A stretch of DNA of 64,000 nt from Phytophthora colocasiae. Lineage: Eukaryota > Oomycota > Peronosporomycetes > Peronosporales > Peronosporaceae. Each line of letters starts with the position of its first letter. The first letter of the stretch is position 1. The notes under the pieces were generated by a model. It was given only the letters and a program-made list of their open reading frames with translations, made no database searches and was not told the origin of the DNA. Location of the stretch: NCBI GenBank assembly GCA_018806915.1, contig JAGKQI010000081.1, forward strand, positions 1,178,001-1,242,000, written 5' to 3'. Below, one piece after another: positions 32,969 through 42,727 of the stretch. The position numbers were made by a program, and so were the translations under genes.

Positions 32969-34628
32969 TGACATGATGTAACTTCAGATTTTCTGGCGTC
33001 ATGCTGCTGTTACCCAGTGAAGTACCTGGTTACAATTGGTTTTGGAGAGGGAGTATGTGGGACGTGGCTGCACCCGTGTGATATCTGTGGAAGATTGTGG
33101 ATAAACCTTCGCCTGACTGTAAAGGGGCCCAAAGGACCAGAAGTGTACTTCAGAGTGTGCACAACTCTGAAGGTCAACTACACTCTGTCTGGTCACCGGA
33201 CTTTCCCCGACGATGAGTGCCTAAGTTCTGGCGGAAAGTCTCTCAGAAGAACGTATCTCTGAGAGACCTCATCCCGTTACCGTCCAGCGCGACGATGGAT
33301 GGTTCAAGGATTCACAACATATACCCGCAGAGACCAAGTATCGCACGCTGGACGCCGCGCACCCGCGCAACCCCCAAGATCTTCGTGTACGTTGTAGCAT
33401 TGGTGCTCCGTACTCTGGTTACTTACTCAAAACTCTGGTATCTCTAACTCTGAGTGACTAAGACTCTGAAAACCAAGTGATATCAGACTCTGAAACCACC
33501 GAAGATTCAAGACCATACTGAAACCAAGTAAACCCAAGTTCAAGTCACGCATTCAAGTGATTACTGACCTGCACATCCCCCGTAATGACGTCTCTACCTG
33601 TCAACCCATCGAGATCGGCTGCACAGACTGCATACTGAGACCAAGTTAAAGTACCAGATGTATACAAAGACCAAGAGTACCTGAGATATGAAGACTGACT
33701 GCTCAAAGGACGCAAAAGACGACAAGAAGGAGAGAGTTACCAGATATATATGATAGTTATGAGGAAGATAAACGATAAACAGAGTTCAATTTGCCGTGTA
33801 ACCCAGAAGTCGTTGTATTTCTGTCTGCATGGCCACGCCAAGGTAGTTGCCGTGTGATCTCTCGCCTATCCAATCCCCTTAGGCGGAGATCAGGTAACGA
33901 AGAGACCTGAGAGGACCCGCCTATTCCATATCCTAGTTGGGTCGTTTGTTTTGTCTCTAGCGGTAGCCCATTTCATATTGCTCGTTTGGACAGGCTCTGG
34001 AAACTAGACAGTCGTTTTCAGAGTGCAAGGTAGACTGTTATATATAGCCGATTGTATTGGTTTATATTTTCCCTCTATACTAGAGGGTGGTGCGCGAACG
34101 TAAAGGGATACCAGACAGACCAGGTGTCTGGTAGTAAGTCCCTAGTTGACCTGGAGTGCTAGCCCACCGTTCAAGGGCCTAGAAAGAATAAGAACGGCTG
34201 TATATATTTGTATATTCCTGAACTCTGTATATTGGTTGTTTATCTCTGAAAGTTAGGTATCTCGGTTCTGGATTTGTGATATTCAGACACCGATTTCAGA
34301 CTTCCTCTGGTATATTAACCTCTTTTCGACCGCCGACTTCCTGGAAACCATCCCGGTTCCCAGAGATTCCGACTCCCGAACGCTCCTGGAAGGATTTCCT
34401 GAATACCGACACCATACTCCAAAGGAACCCCAACTTCTCTTCACAATACATTCGCAGACTCCGGCGAGGGTCATATTTCCGAAGACAACGAACCCACGAG
34501 GATACCGCAAGGTACCACACGCCAACCTACCGTTGTACGGCTCTGAAAACCCCTTTTCAGTAGTCGTATAACTAGGGTTCACTATACGCCCCCTGCTCCG
34601 CGACCAAAGTTTCACCGACTTCGCGACA
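32969..34628 (+). repeat. 3' LTR of the nested element
   Basis: 1,660 bp; two bases longer than the 5' LTR because of an extra AT near 34231. It is followed by the TTGT target duplication. Confidence 0.93.
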
Positions 34629-34632
34629 TTGT

Positions 34633-37600
34633 ACTCAGCCAAAACGTACTGAAGCAAATCGGTACATGCAGGGCGCAGTGTATGCGATCCTAGAGGCTGA
34701 AGCTCGAGCATTCAAGACGGATGACCAAGAGAGGCCCGTCACGATATTCATCGACAACGGCAGTAGCCTGAATGGCGTAACTGAGGAGTTGGTGAAGAAG
34801 CTTGAGTTGGATGTCACTGAAGGTGACATGATGCAAGTTGATCTCGGTTATGATCAAGTTGTGCATCGTCCACGTCGGACTGTAGAGATGTCTCTGCAGT
34901 TACCAGGGTTTCCTTTGACAACGGGAACATTCCAAGTCATGCCTGTTCCTGAAGGAAAGGATGTTGTTTTGGGCATGATGTGGCTGCGGGAGCAGAACCC
35001 TGATATCGACTGGAATACTGGACAGATTGCACCTCGCATCAAGGTGGAGAACACGCAGACTGTGAAGTTGAGACTGCCGAAGACTCGTCCAGCCCGTTGG
35101 GTGGCAGGACAACGCCGCGCCAGAGTTGCGCAGGCCCGTGAGATCTTCAATTACTATCGGCAGCATGGCCACAACGGCCAGTTTGGGCGAACGAAGATTA
35201 TTTCGTCCAAACAGTTCCAGCAGATGTTGCGTAGGGACAAGGATATTGAGGCAGTGTTTGTCATCAATCCGCATGATTCGGAGAAGGCTGAACGCTTCAA
35301 GAGTCAAGGATGGGACGCTCTCAAGGATAATCCGGCGTATGAGACGCTACTGAAGTATGCGGATACGGTTTTCCGTACGGAACTTCCGAATGAGACACCG
35401 CCAGTACGGGAAGGAATTGAGCACGAGATTTTGCTCAAACCCGGTACTCAACCGATTTCGGTCAAACAATGGCGCCAAAGTCCTGATCAGAGAAAAACGA
35501 TTCAGGAATGGACCAAAGAGATGGTTCAGGCTGGCATCATTCGACCAAGTACGTCAGCGTTTTGTGCACCGACTTTCTGTGTGAAGAAACCAGTCGGATG
35601 GCGTATTGTGCACGATTATCGTCTATTGAACTTGGCGACGATTTTACCAGCTATTTCTATGCCTCGCAAGGAAGATACCTTTGATGCGATGGCCGGTAGC
35701 TATTGGTATTCGTGCATGGACTTACTTTGGGGTTATTACCAAGTGAAGTTACGAGAAGCAGATATACCTTTTACTGATTTCTCGACCCCAGATGGTCTAT
35801 TTGAATATCTCGTCACACCCATGGGGCTCAGTGGTAGCCCAGGAACCTTTAATCGACTGCTGCAAAAGGTTTTCATGGATTTGAGTGATGTGGCGAAGAT
35901 TTACTTCGATGATATCTACGTATACACGAAGGGTGAAGATGTGAACGACCACATCGCAGCACTGGACAGGGTATTGAAGCGATGTGAAGAGCAGAAGCTC
36001 TACATCAAACTGTCCAAATGCCAATTTTGCGTGGAGGAGATTCCATGCTTAGGCGACTTCGTCGGACGCAAGGGCGTTCGTATGGACCCAGATAAGGTGA
36101 AGATTATCGCCGAGTGGCCAGTCCCCAAGACCAAGAAGCAAATGGAGAGCTTCCTGGGGACAACGGTTTACGTTTCGAGATTTTGCAAGGATTTTGCGCA
36201 GTTTGCAGGTCCTTTGCATGAATGTATCAAGGGAAAACGTTCTCGTGATGCTATCGAACTCGATAAGAACCAATTACGCTGTTTTGACGAGCTTAAGAAG
36301 CGCTTGTCATCACCTCCGGTTCTCAGTCTTCCTGATTTCTCCAAACCTTTCGGTATTCGAATGGACGCCTCAAATTTCGCAATTGGGGGAGTCTTATTTC
36401 AAAAGGAGGGAGGGTTGGAACATCCAATAGCCTATACGGGCAGAAAGATGAAGCCAGCAGAACTGAATTATCCAGTTCGCGAACAGGAACTACTCGCTAT
36501 TATGCATGCGTTGAAGACATGGCGCGTGTATCTTCTCGACAAGCCATTCCTGGTGGAAACAGATCACAATAGCATTGAGATGATTCTCACGCAGAAGACG
36601 ACGAATCGACGCATTGCGCGGTGGTTCAACGAACTTGCGGAGTTTCAGCCTCTGTTCAAGTGGATTCCAGGAGAGACGAATGTAGTCGCAGATGCGATGT
36701 CGAGAAATCCTGAGTTCGAGCATAAAGCAGCGCAAGTGAGCCTGAAGGAACTTCTTGATACGGCGCAAAACCGTGAAATTGTGGCTACCATGGTCGAGAA
36801 CAATATGACCGTGGCACAATCCGCAGTGAAGATGTACTCGTGGAACAAGGACTTGCAAGGACTTGTCAAGAAGCTACAGCTTGGAGACAAGGTTCCGCAT
36901 TACTCGCTAGATCATGGCGTGCTGTATTATCAGACGCGTGAAGATGAGAGTCCTAGATTGTACATTCCCGATGACGAAGATCTGAAGAATCGAGTCATTT
37001 GTGAGAACCACGATGCAGTTACGGCAGGCCACCCAGGGTATTACAAGACCTATGTCGCAGTACGTGAGAAGTACTATTGGCCGAAGATGATGAAGTATAT
37101 CCAGCGCTATGTGAACACTTGTGAAATGTGTCAGCGCAACAAAGCGAGGCAGGTGAAGCCTCCCGGATTACTTCAACCGCTGGAGATACCAAGAGGTAGA
37201 TGGGTCGACATTTCGATGGATTTCGTTGTGTCTCTACCTCCCAGCAAGGATGGCTCGAATGCCATCATGGTCATTGTGGATCGATTGACCAAGCGTGCAA
37301 AGTTTATTGCTACGCAGACGACAGACAGCGCAGAGGATATTGCGAATGTTTTCATGAAGAGTTATGTAAGAGATCATGGCCTTCCGAAGACGATTGTGTC
37401 TGATCGTGACTCCAAATTTACGTCTAAGTTTTGGCAGGCTGTTATCACTGCTATGGGAACGCAGCATAACCTGTCATCGGCATTTAGGCCGCAGACGGAT
37501 GGACAAACGGAACGTACAAACCGTTTTATCGGAGATTATCTTCGAGGTGTTATCAACCCAGCCCAGAATGATTGGGATGAGTTTCTTCATTTGGCAGAGT

Positions 37601-38169
37601 TCGCCTATAATCGGCGATTGCATGCTACGATTGGCATGTCACCATTTGAAGCGGATCTAGGATATATTCCATATATGCCCGACGATATCGCGGCAGATCC
37701 GGAGTTTAAGAAGTTGGAGAAAGCAGCAAAAGAGTTTCTACTCCGACAGGAAGCCTTCCTCAAGGTCGCGCAAGACCGTATGAGTGAAGCACAGGAGCGC
37801 ATGAAGCATTATTACGACAGGAACAGACTTGTCCAAGACTTCAAAATTGGCGACATGGTGCTACTAGATGGAAAGAATTTGGATATCCGTCATAAGGGGT
37901 ACGCACAGTCGAAGAAGTTAGCTCCGAGGCTCATTGGACCATTCCCGGTCCAGAAGAAGGTATCTCGAGACTCGTATGAGTTGGGATTATCGAAGAACCT
38001 GAAGTTGCATCCAGTTTTCCATACATCACTGTTGAAGCCGTACCGCAAAGACCCGAAGCGCAGGCAAAAGGTGAACAAGGTTGTGTTAGCCGATGGAACT
38101 GAAGGGCAACTGGTCGAAGCCGTGATTAACCACCGTAAGTACAAGGGGAAGCCGCAGTACAAGGTTTAG
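34633..38169 (+). CDS. pol: Pol of the Ty3/gypsy element (protease, RT, RNase H, integrase)
   Basis: Continuation of Gag after the nested insertion; the frame is open from 34633 and the first ATG is 34666. Counting from that ATG: aspartic protease with DNGSS in place of the usual DSG/DTG near residue 27; reverse transcriptase with YFDD near 414; RNase H with RMDAS near 562, ETDHNS and the DAMSR end near 676; integrase with a zinc-binding H-H-C-C block near 780-825 and catalytic D, D, E in DISMDFV, VSDRDSKF and DGQTERTNRF (about 847, 910, 947). A GPFPV-type segment and the start of a chromodomain follow. The frame ends at TAG 38167, in the middle of the chromodomain. Confidence 0.96.
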   Translation, partial: TQPKRTEANRYMQGAVYAILEAEARAFKTDDQERPVTIFIDNGSSLNGVTEELVKKLELDVTEGDMMQVDLGYDQVVHRPRRTVEMSLQLPGFPLTTGTFQVMPVPEGKDVVLGMMWLREQNPDIDWNTGQIAPRIKVENTQTVKLRLPKTRPARWVAGQRRARVAQAREIFNYYRQHGHNGQFGRTKIISSKQFQQMLRRDKDIEAVFVINPHDSEKAERFKSQGWDALKDNPAYETLLKYADTVFRTELPNETPPVREGIEHEILLKPGTQPISVKQWRQSPDQRKTIQEWTKEMVQAGIIRPSTSAFCAPTFCVKKPVGWRIVHDYRLLNLATILPAISMPRKEDTFDAMAGSYWYSCMDLLWGYYQVKLREADIPFTDFSTPDGLFEYLVTPMGLSGSPGTFNRLLQKVFMDLSDVAKIYFDDIYVYTKGEDVNDHIAALDRVLKRCEEQKLYIKLSKCQFCVEEIPCLGDFVGRKGVRMDPDKVKIIAEWPVPKTKKQMESFLGTTVYVSRFCKDFAQFAGPLHECIKGKRSRDAIELDKNQLRCFDELKKRLSSPPVLSLPDFSKPFGIRMDASNFAIGGVLFQKEGGLEHPIAYTGRKMKPAELNYPVREQELLAIMHALKTWRVYLLDKPFLVETDHNSIEMILTQKTTNRRIARWFNELAEFQPLFKWIPGETNVVADAMSRNPEFEHKAAQVSLKELLDTAQNREIVATMVENNMTVAQSAVKMYSWNKDLQGLVKKLQLGDKVPHYSLDHGVLYYQTREDESPRLYIPDDEDLKNRVICENHDAVTAGHPGYYKTYVAVREKYYWPKMMKYIQRYVNTCEMCQRNKARQVKPPGLLQPLEIPRGRWVDISMDFVVSLPPSKDGSNAIMVIVDRLTKRAKFIATQTTDSAEDIANVFMKSYVRDHGLPKTIVSDRDSKFTSKFWQAVITAMGTQHNLSSAFRPQTDGQTERTNRFIGDYLRGVINPAQNDWDEFLHLAEFAYNRRLHATIGMSPFEADLGYIPYMPDDIAADPEFKKLEKAAKEFLLRQEAFLKVAQDRMSEAQERMKHYYDRNRLVQDFKIGDMVLLDGKNLDIRHKGYAQSKKLAPRLIGPFPVQKKVSRDSYELGLSKNLKLHPVFHTSLLKPYRKDPKRRQKVNKVVLADGTEGQLVEAVINHRKYKGKPQYKV

Positions 38170-38308
38170 TGGTTAGGCGAGACCAAGAAGGAGGCCACAT
38201 GGGAACCTGTTGAGAATCTGAAACAGATCCCTGGTCTCATCGACCTCTATTGGAAGTCCAAGAAGAGAGAATCCTTTCTAGGGGAGGCTCTTTCTCGAAG
38301 GGAGGCCA
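38170..38308 (+). pseudogene. Untranslated remainder of the integrase chromodomain, and polypurine tract
   Basis: After TAG 38167 the same frame stays open and reads W-L-G-E followed by KKEATWEPVENL, which is the second half of a chromodomain (usual form VKWxGYxxxxxTWEPxxNL). The stop therefore sits inside the domain, probably replacing one codon. A purine-rich stretch, GAAGGGAGG, just before 38309 is the likely polypurine tract. Confidence 0.75.
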
Positions 38309-38818
38309 TGTGACGGAATGCTGTCGATAGCACTCCGTCGGCATTGAAGTGCAAGTTGATGCACTGTAGTGCAATCTACATATCTCTACATGTACCCACT
38401 TTGTGATTGGCTAAAACTAGATTCTGGTAATATGCCATTGTGGTTTACGCCATTCAGCTGAGACATTGAGAGAGTCTCATTGGCTGAAATTCGAGAAGGT
38501 TCTCGAAGCTTGATTATGCGACGCCCAGGAGTCAAGTCAACATTGCTACGTGGAAGTTTATAGGAAAATCATTGGTAGATAGCCAAATCAGAAGATAGGA
38601 AAAGATAGGCTCTAGGATACACTCTACTGGATTTTTGAGAGAGCTCTGTGAGCCACCAGTTAGCTTAGGACCGTAAGAGCCTTCCTCATTTCAATTCACT
38701 TTTCAATTTACCAACAACCTCTCAGTGGCCCACCAACTGGTCACGCCTCCCTGGGTCTTCGCTCCGCCGTCCAAGTCCGGCCTCCGCTTCCTCGCCCCCG
38801 CGCGCCTACTGTGTTACA
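38309..38818 (+). repeat. 3' LTR of the Ty3/gypsy element
   Basis: 510 bp; matches the 5' LTR with one substitution at 38764. Followed by the GTTCC target duplication. Confidence 0.95.
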
Positions 38819-38823
38819 GTTCC

Positions 38824-39545
38824 CCAACTTTGGTAGCGCCAAGGGATTCCCCAGCCACGGTTTCGCCCGTATCACCAACTGGACCCTGGCCAGCCACGAG
38901 GACTCCAAGGACGAGAAGAGCCCCAGTGTCGCTGTCTTTACCATGGCTTCGAGCGACTCGACCCGTAAGATGTGGCCTGTCGACTTCGAGCTTGAGTACG
39001 AGGTGAAGCTGCACGCCAACCAGCTTGAGACTGCTCTGCGCGTGCACAACACGCACACGGAGCAGATTGACTTCCACGCTCTGCTGCACAACTACCTGTG
39101 GGTCGACGATGCCCGTAACAAGGGCGTGCAGGTGACGGGCCTCAAGGGTGTCAAGTACTACGACAAGGTCGCCAAGGTGAATGCCACCGAGACTCGCGAG
39201 TACATTGACTTTGCGAACCAGATCGACAACGTGTACAGCAACGCCCCCAACACGTTGAGCGCTATTATCAAGGGCGTCAACGCTGTGGACCGCACCGTCA
39301 CGATCGAGAAGGCCGGCTTCATCAGCGATTCGGCTAGCCAACAGCAGAGCCAGAACGTCGAGACCGAGACCGACGCCGTCGTGTGGAACCCGTGGGCCGA
39401 CCGCGCTAAGGCCATGGACGACTTTGGTGACGAGGAGTACAAGAACATGGTCGCCGTCGAACCTGGCCGCGTTTCGGTCAAGCAGGTCCTGCCTGCTGGC
39501 AAGACTTACACGCTGCAGGAGTCCATCTCGGTCACCACGCTGTAA
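38824..39545 (+). pseudogene. Secreted hexose-6-phosphate 1-epimerase-like gene, 3' part
   Basis: Completes the gene begun at 24160; uninterrupted, about 323 residues in total. The catalytic landmarks are present: HGFARITNW, HNTHTEQIDFHALLHNYLWVDD, VVWNPWADRAKAMDDFGDEEY and the acidic VEPG motif near the C-terminus, matching the mutarotase His and Glu positions. Because of the retrotransposon the two halves cannot be expressed as one protein. A spurious in-frame start can arise from the LTR edge (MLQFPNFGS), but it lacks the signal peptide. Apart from the insertion I see no inactivating change. Confidence 0.93.
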
Positions 39546-39678
39546 AGCAATTGATGATGTGTAAAACTGTTGGATGTAGAGGGAGATCGCGTAAGTTTGG
39601 ATCACATTTACGTGAGCTCTTTAGATAACACAAGTTGTTGGTGCTCTTGAAATACAAGCAACAATTGATATGTACTAC

Positions 39679-39812
39679 AGGTAAAATATTTGTGAACTAG
39701 ATACCGGTACTACAGTAGTATTTTACCTGTTGTTCACAAACTTCACCAAGCTGCTCACAAACTTTACCTTGTTCACAAAATTTTACCACATTCACAAACT
39801 TTACACCCTGAA
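39679..39812. repeat. Cluster of degenerate TTCACAAACTTTACC repeats with an inverted copy
   Basis: Four tandem, imperfect copies (about 19-21 bp each) of a TTCACAAA(C/A)TTTTACC-type unit run from 39733 to 39812. An inverted copy, AGGTAAAATATTTGTGAAC, lies at 39679-39697, and CAGGTAAAATA can pair with TATTTTACCTG. It may be the end of an old miniature transposon. Confidence 0.6.
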
Positions 39813-39982
39813 CTGAATTCTACACCAAAATTACATAAACAAGACCTCGTCTGCGCTTTTCCTAATATATCCTCCAATGAACGTTCAGTATTCTAAACAA
39901 CTTATTTTTTGTAAGGGCATGTGCAGTTTTGACGCGCATAATAGTGAAGCCAACTCACTCGAGCACTCTCCAGCCATTGAGT

Positions 39983-41149
39983 ATGGCGCTGCCCATGGGG
40001 ATGCAACTGGTCAGCGCGCTGGATAACACTAAGATCAAGGCGCTGTCGCCTGTACGAGGCTCTGAAGAGGAAGCTTCTGCCTCGGATCACGTGCGACGCG
40101 CGTTGTTGCTGCCTCTGGAGAGCGACGAGGCGTTAGATGTGGACATGGACATCGATGTGGACGTTTTCCGGCCTAGTGCTATGCTAGATGCCCAGTTATC
40201 GGATGCCTTTGGTGAGTCTGAACTTTATTATGGCTCTAGTTTTCAGCCAGGTAAGTAATTTATTATTTATTACGATAAGAAAATATTTAATGAAAAAACA
40301 ATTTTAGCAGATTTGGGTGATGCAGAGGAAGACATTGAGCAGCTTCTGTGTGGATCGGAGGAGTTGCAGAGTCATCATCTACATCAAACGGCACCGGGTC
40401 AGGGCTGTCAGTGCAGGAATTTTGCTATTAAGGCGAATCGAGTACAGACACAACAGGAACGAGTTGCTGGATCGATGGCAGGCAGAGATCAGAGAAAAGT
40501 TCTGAGCCATACTTTTGGCAAAAGACTGCAGGGCTTTGGATTCGGAGAAGGAGCAGTGATGGACCAGAGTCAGCAACAGGATTTCGACATGGATGGACGA
40601 TATACACCAGTTTTTGAGGTGAAAAAGGAGACTTTCAATGTGAAGGATCCTTTCGTGGCCATAAAGCAAGAGGCAGTGCCAACTACTCCAGAACGTGTAC
40701 AGAAGTCGCACTCGTTGGAGCAGGATCAGATATACAACAGCCCCTTGCATCGGAGTCAGTCGTTGTCTGCAGTTTCCAGTCCGTTGAGTACTACGAGCTT
40801 CGTGTCTTTGGAAAGTATGATGTCGACCCCGTTATCTACGACATCGAGATCAACAGCACACCCAGAGATGCCAGTGATGATGCGCTCTCTGTCACCAGCC
40901 GACGAACTCGAGAAAATGGCAGCTAGTGGATCGAAGACAACGATGCCCAAGATGAACATGCTGCGAGGAAACTTTCAAGTGTCTCCAGGACATGACTCTG
41001 CGCCGCTTGTAAAACCTACTGCTGTACTACCTCCGCCGTATCTGCGCGGCGGTCGAGACTCTCCTGAAAAGCGCCGCGCACATTCCAAGACATTCAACTC
41101 GTTCGCACAGTCATTGTCGTTTTCATTTTCGAACGAGTCTTCGGGGTGA
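39983..41149 (+). CDS. Unknown Ser/Pro-rich protein
   Basis: Two exons: 39983-40250 and 40311-41149, with a 60 nt AT-rich GT-AG intron whose removal restores GAT between QP and LGDAEED. The product is about 368 residues. It begins with several Met, followed by an acidic repeat-like stretch (DVDMDIDVDVF), another acidic patch (GDAEEDIEQLL), and a long Ser/Thr/Pro-rich region with several SP and TP sites (for example RSLSPADELEKM), ending in a Ser/Phe-rich tail. No signal peptide, membrane segment or recognised domain. The composition suggests a regulatory or nuclear phosphoprotein, but no function is assigned. Confidence 0.65.
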
Positions 41150-41430
41150 GCAGGATGGAGGGAGATGAAGTATAGCTACCACTATTTCGGTAGTCGAGGA
41201 CAAAGCTTGATGGCGCTCTATCAGATTCAGGACGAGAGCCACGAGGAAAAAATCGCATGTGCAGAGAACAGCACACGGAAAACATATTCGGTATTAGTAG
41301 GAAAGAATCAGCAGCAACAGGTACGAGAAAGCTTTGGGATGATTGAGTTGTATTACAATAAGCACGTTTTGCCACGCCCAATTGCTCGGTTTATTCTCGG
41401 ATTGCTGCTTGGAAGAGGCGAAAGCGTTGG

Positions 41431-42649
41431 ATGAATTCAACTCCTCGTGTTGTGGCTACTGCCGTTGTTTTCCTGCGGCCGCTGCGCTATATGTTCGATG
41501 TCGAAGCAGACGTTGATATCGTACCGGAAGAAGGATCGGCAACACTTTTGCACTTTGATACGGTCCGAGTGCACCTACGAGCAGCTACTCAACCGCCTTT
41601 AATGGAACGTGACGAGTTGTTCAATGGGTTTTTACGAGCTGAGGCCCCAATTTACAGCAATGCAGTATCACACGAGAAGCATAATTTCAAGGAAAGCAAA
41701 GAAATTTGTGACGATTGCGACGAACGAGAGTTGAGCTCATTTCGAGGCACGTACATTTGGATTCTTGTTCGTCTACAACCTCTTGGCAAAGGTACGACTC
41801 TCATACCCGATGCAAAAGATACTAAAGCGACACTTCGAGTGCAGTATCAAGTGTCTCCTGCTTCTGAAAGTTTTTGTCTACCTGTGGATCATACGAATGT
41901 ACGTGAAAAGCTCATTATAGCCTACAGATGAGCTTATTCTAACTCGAACACTATCAGGTTGTGAAAGTTTTAGTGACGGATGAACTCATCGATCAAGTGA
42001 ACAAGAATTTACTGCAGTTTAATTTCCTTTCTGTCCCGCTAAGTAGTCCTGATCCTCTTCCAACAAAAGAAGTTGAAGTGAAAGCTACAGTGCCAAGTAC
42101 CCCAAGTATCAACTACAACGAGTCTGCATTAGCTGCTAGTGAAGCCTCTGCTGCTGAAGAAATTCGCCGACGTCAACAAGTTGAAGCGGAATTGGCGGAA
42201 GCGAAGTCGGCAGCTCAAGCGAAAGACCGCGAGCGTCTGGATGCGCAGATTCAAGCCAAACAGGATGCACAACGAGCTCAGGAGCTGGAATTGGCTCGAA
42301 ATGAACAGGTTCATGCACGCTTTTTGCTGGAACAGGAACTAGCGTCACGTGAACAGCAAAATCAAGAGCTACAGCGAGTCCGTAAGCAACTGGAGGATCA
42401 ACTAGAAGCCACAAATGAAAGTGCTCAACGCTTTCAGATTAATATCTCATCCACTGATCAAGCTCTCGAGGTACAGTAGAGCGTTCCTACTTATTTTTTT
42501 TTTGTCTTCTAATACTTTTTTTTCAGATGCTGAAACAGCGCGCGATAAGTGACGCTAAAGAGCGAGAAGAGCTTCAACGACGACTACGCGCTCTTGAAGA
42601 GGAGAAGTTAGCGTTGCAGAATAAAAGTCGTGCATGCACGGTTCAATAA
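41431..42649 (+). CDS. Unknown coiled-coil protein (5' end uncertain)
   Basis: Three exons are supported: 41431-41898, 41958-42470 and 42527-42649, with GT-AG introns of 59 and 56 nt; the first has a CTAAC-like branch site. This gives about 367 residues. The N-terminal part is globular and beta-rich in appearance (RYMFDVEADVDIVPEEG, FRGTYIWILVRLQPLG), perhaps C2-like but not provable by eye. The C-terminal 130 residues are a strong Ala/Glu/Gln coiled coil. An upstream 90-codon ORF (41165-41434) overlaps the proposed start by four bases in another frame, with a possible donor GTACGAG after its QQQQ run at 41321, so it may be the true first exon. The gene lies 0.3 kb downstream of the preceding gene, same strand. 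Confidence 0.6.
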
Positions 42650-42727
42650 TTTTTGACTAAAGTGTTTCATTTGCTTTTATTTCACTGTGTAAGTAGAGAA
42701 ACCACTCGAGTGCTTTAGCTCTCGATA

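Larger units (their letters stand above)
26890..34628 (+). mobile_element. Nested non-autonomous LTR retrotransposon carrying only a Gag-like gene (TR-GAG type)
   Basis: Long LTRs of 1,658 and 1,660 bp (26890-28547, 32969-34628) begin TGACATGATG and end TTCGCGACA. They flank only 4.4 kb of internal sequence. The target duplication is TTGT (26886-26889 and 34629-34632). The internal part encodes one long Gag-like protein; I see no protease, reverse transcriptase, RNase H or integrase motif in any frame. I noted four substitutions and one 2 bp indel between the LTRs, so it too is young. Pol must be supplied by another element. It sits exactly at the end of the zinc knuckle of the host Ty3/gypsy element. 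Confidence 0.93.
24410..38818 (+). mobile_element. Ty3/gypsy chromovirus-type LTR retrotransposon inserted in the epimerase gene
   Basis: Two 510 bp LTRs (24410-24919 and 38309-38818) begin TGTGACGG and end TGTTACA, with a perfect 5 bp target-site duplication GTTCC. I found one difference between the LTRs (T at 24865, C at 38764), so the insertion is young. Total length is 14,409 bp, of which 7,743 belong to a nested element and its duplicated target; the parent element is about 6.67 kb. Order: LTR, small ORF, Gag with zinc knuckle, protease, reverse transcriptase, RNase H, integrase, chromodomain remnant, LTR. The pol order (RT before integrase) defines Ty3/gypsy. Confidence 0.97.
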
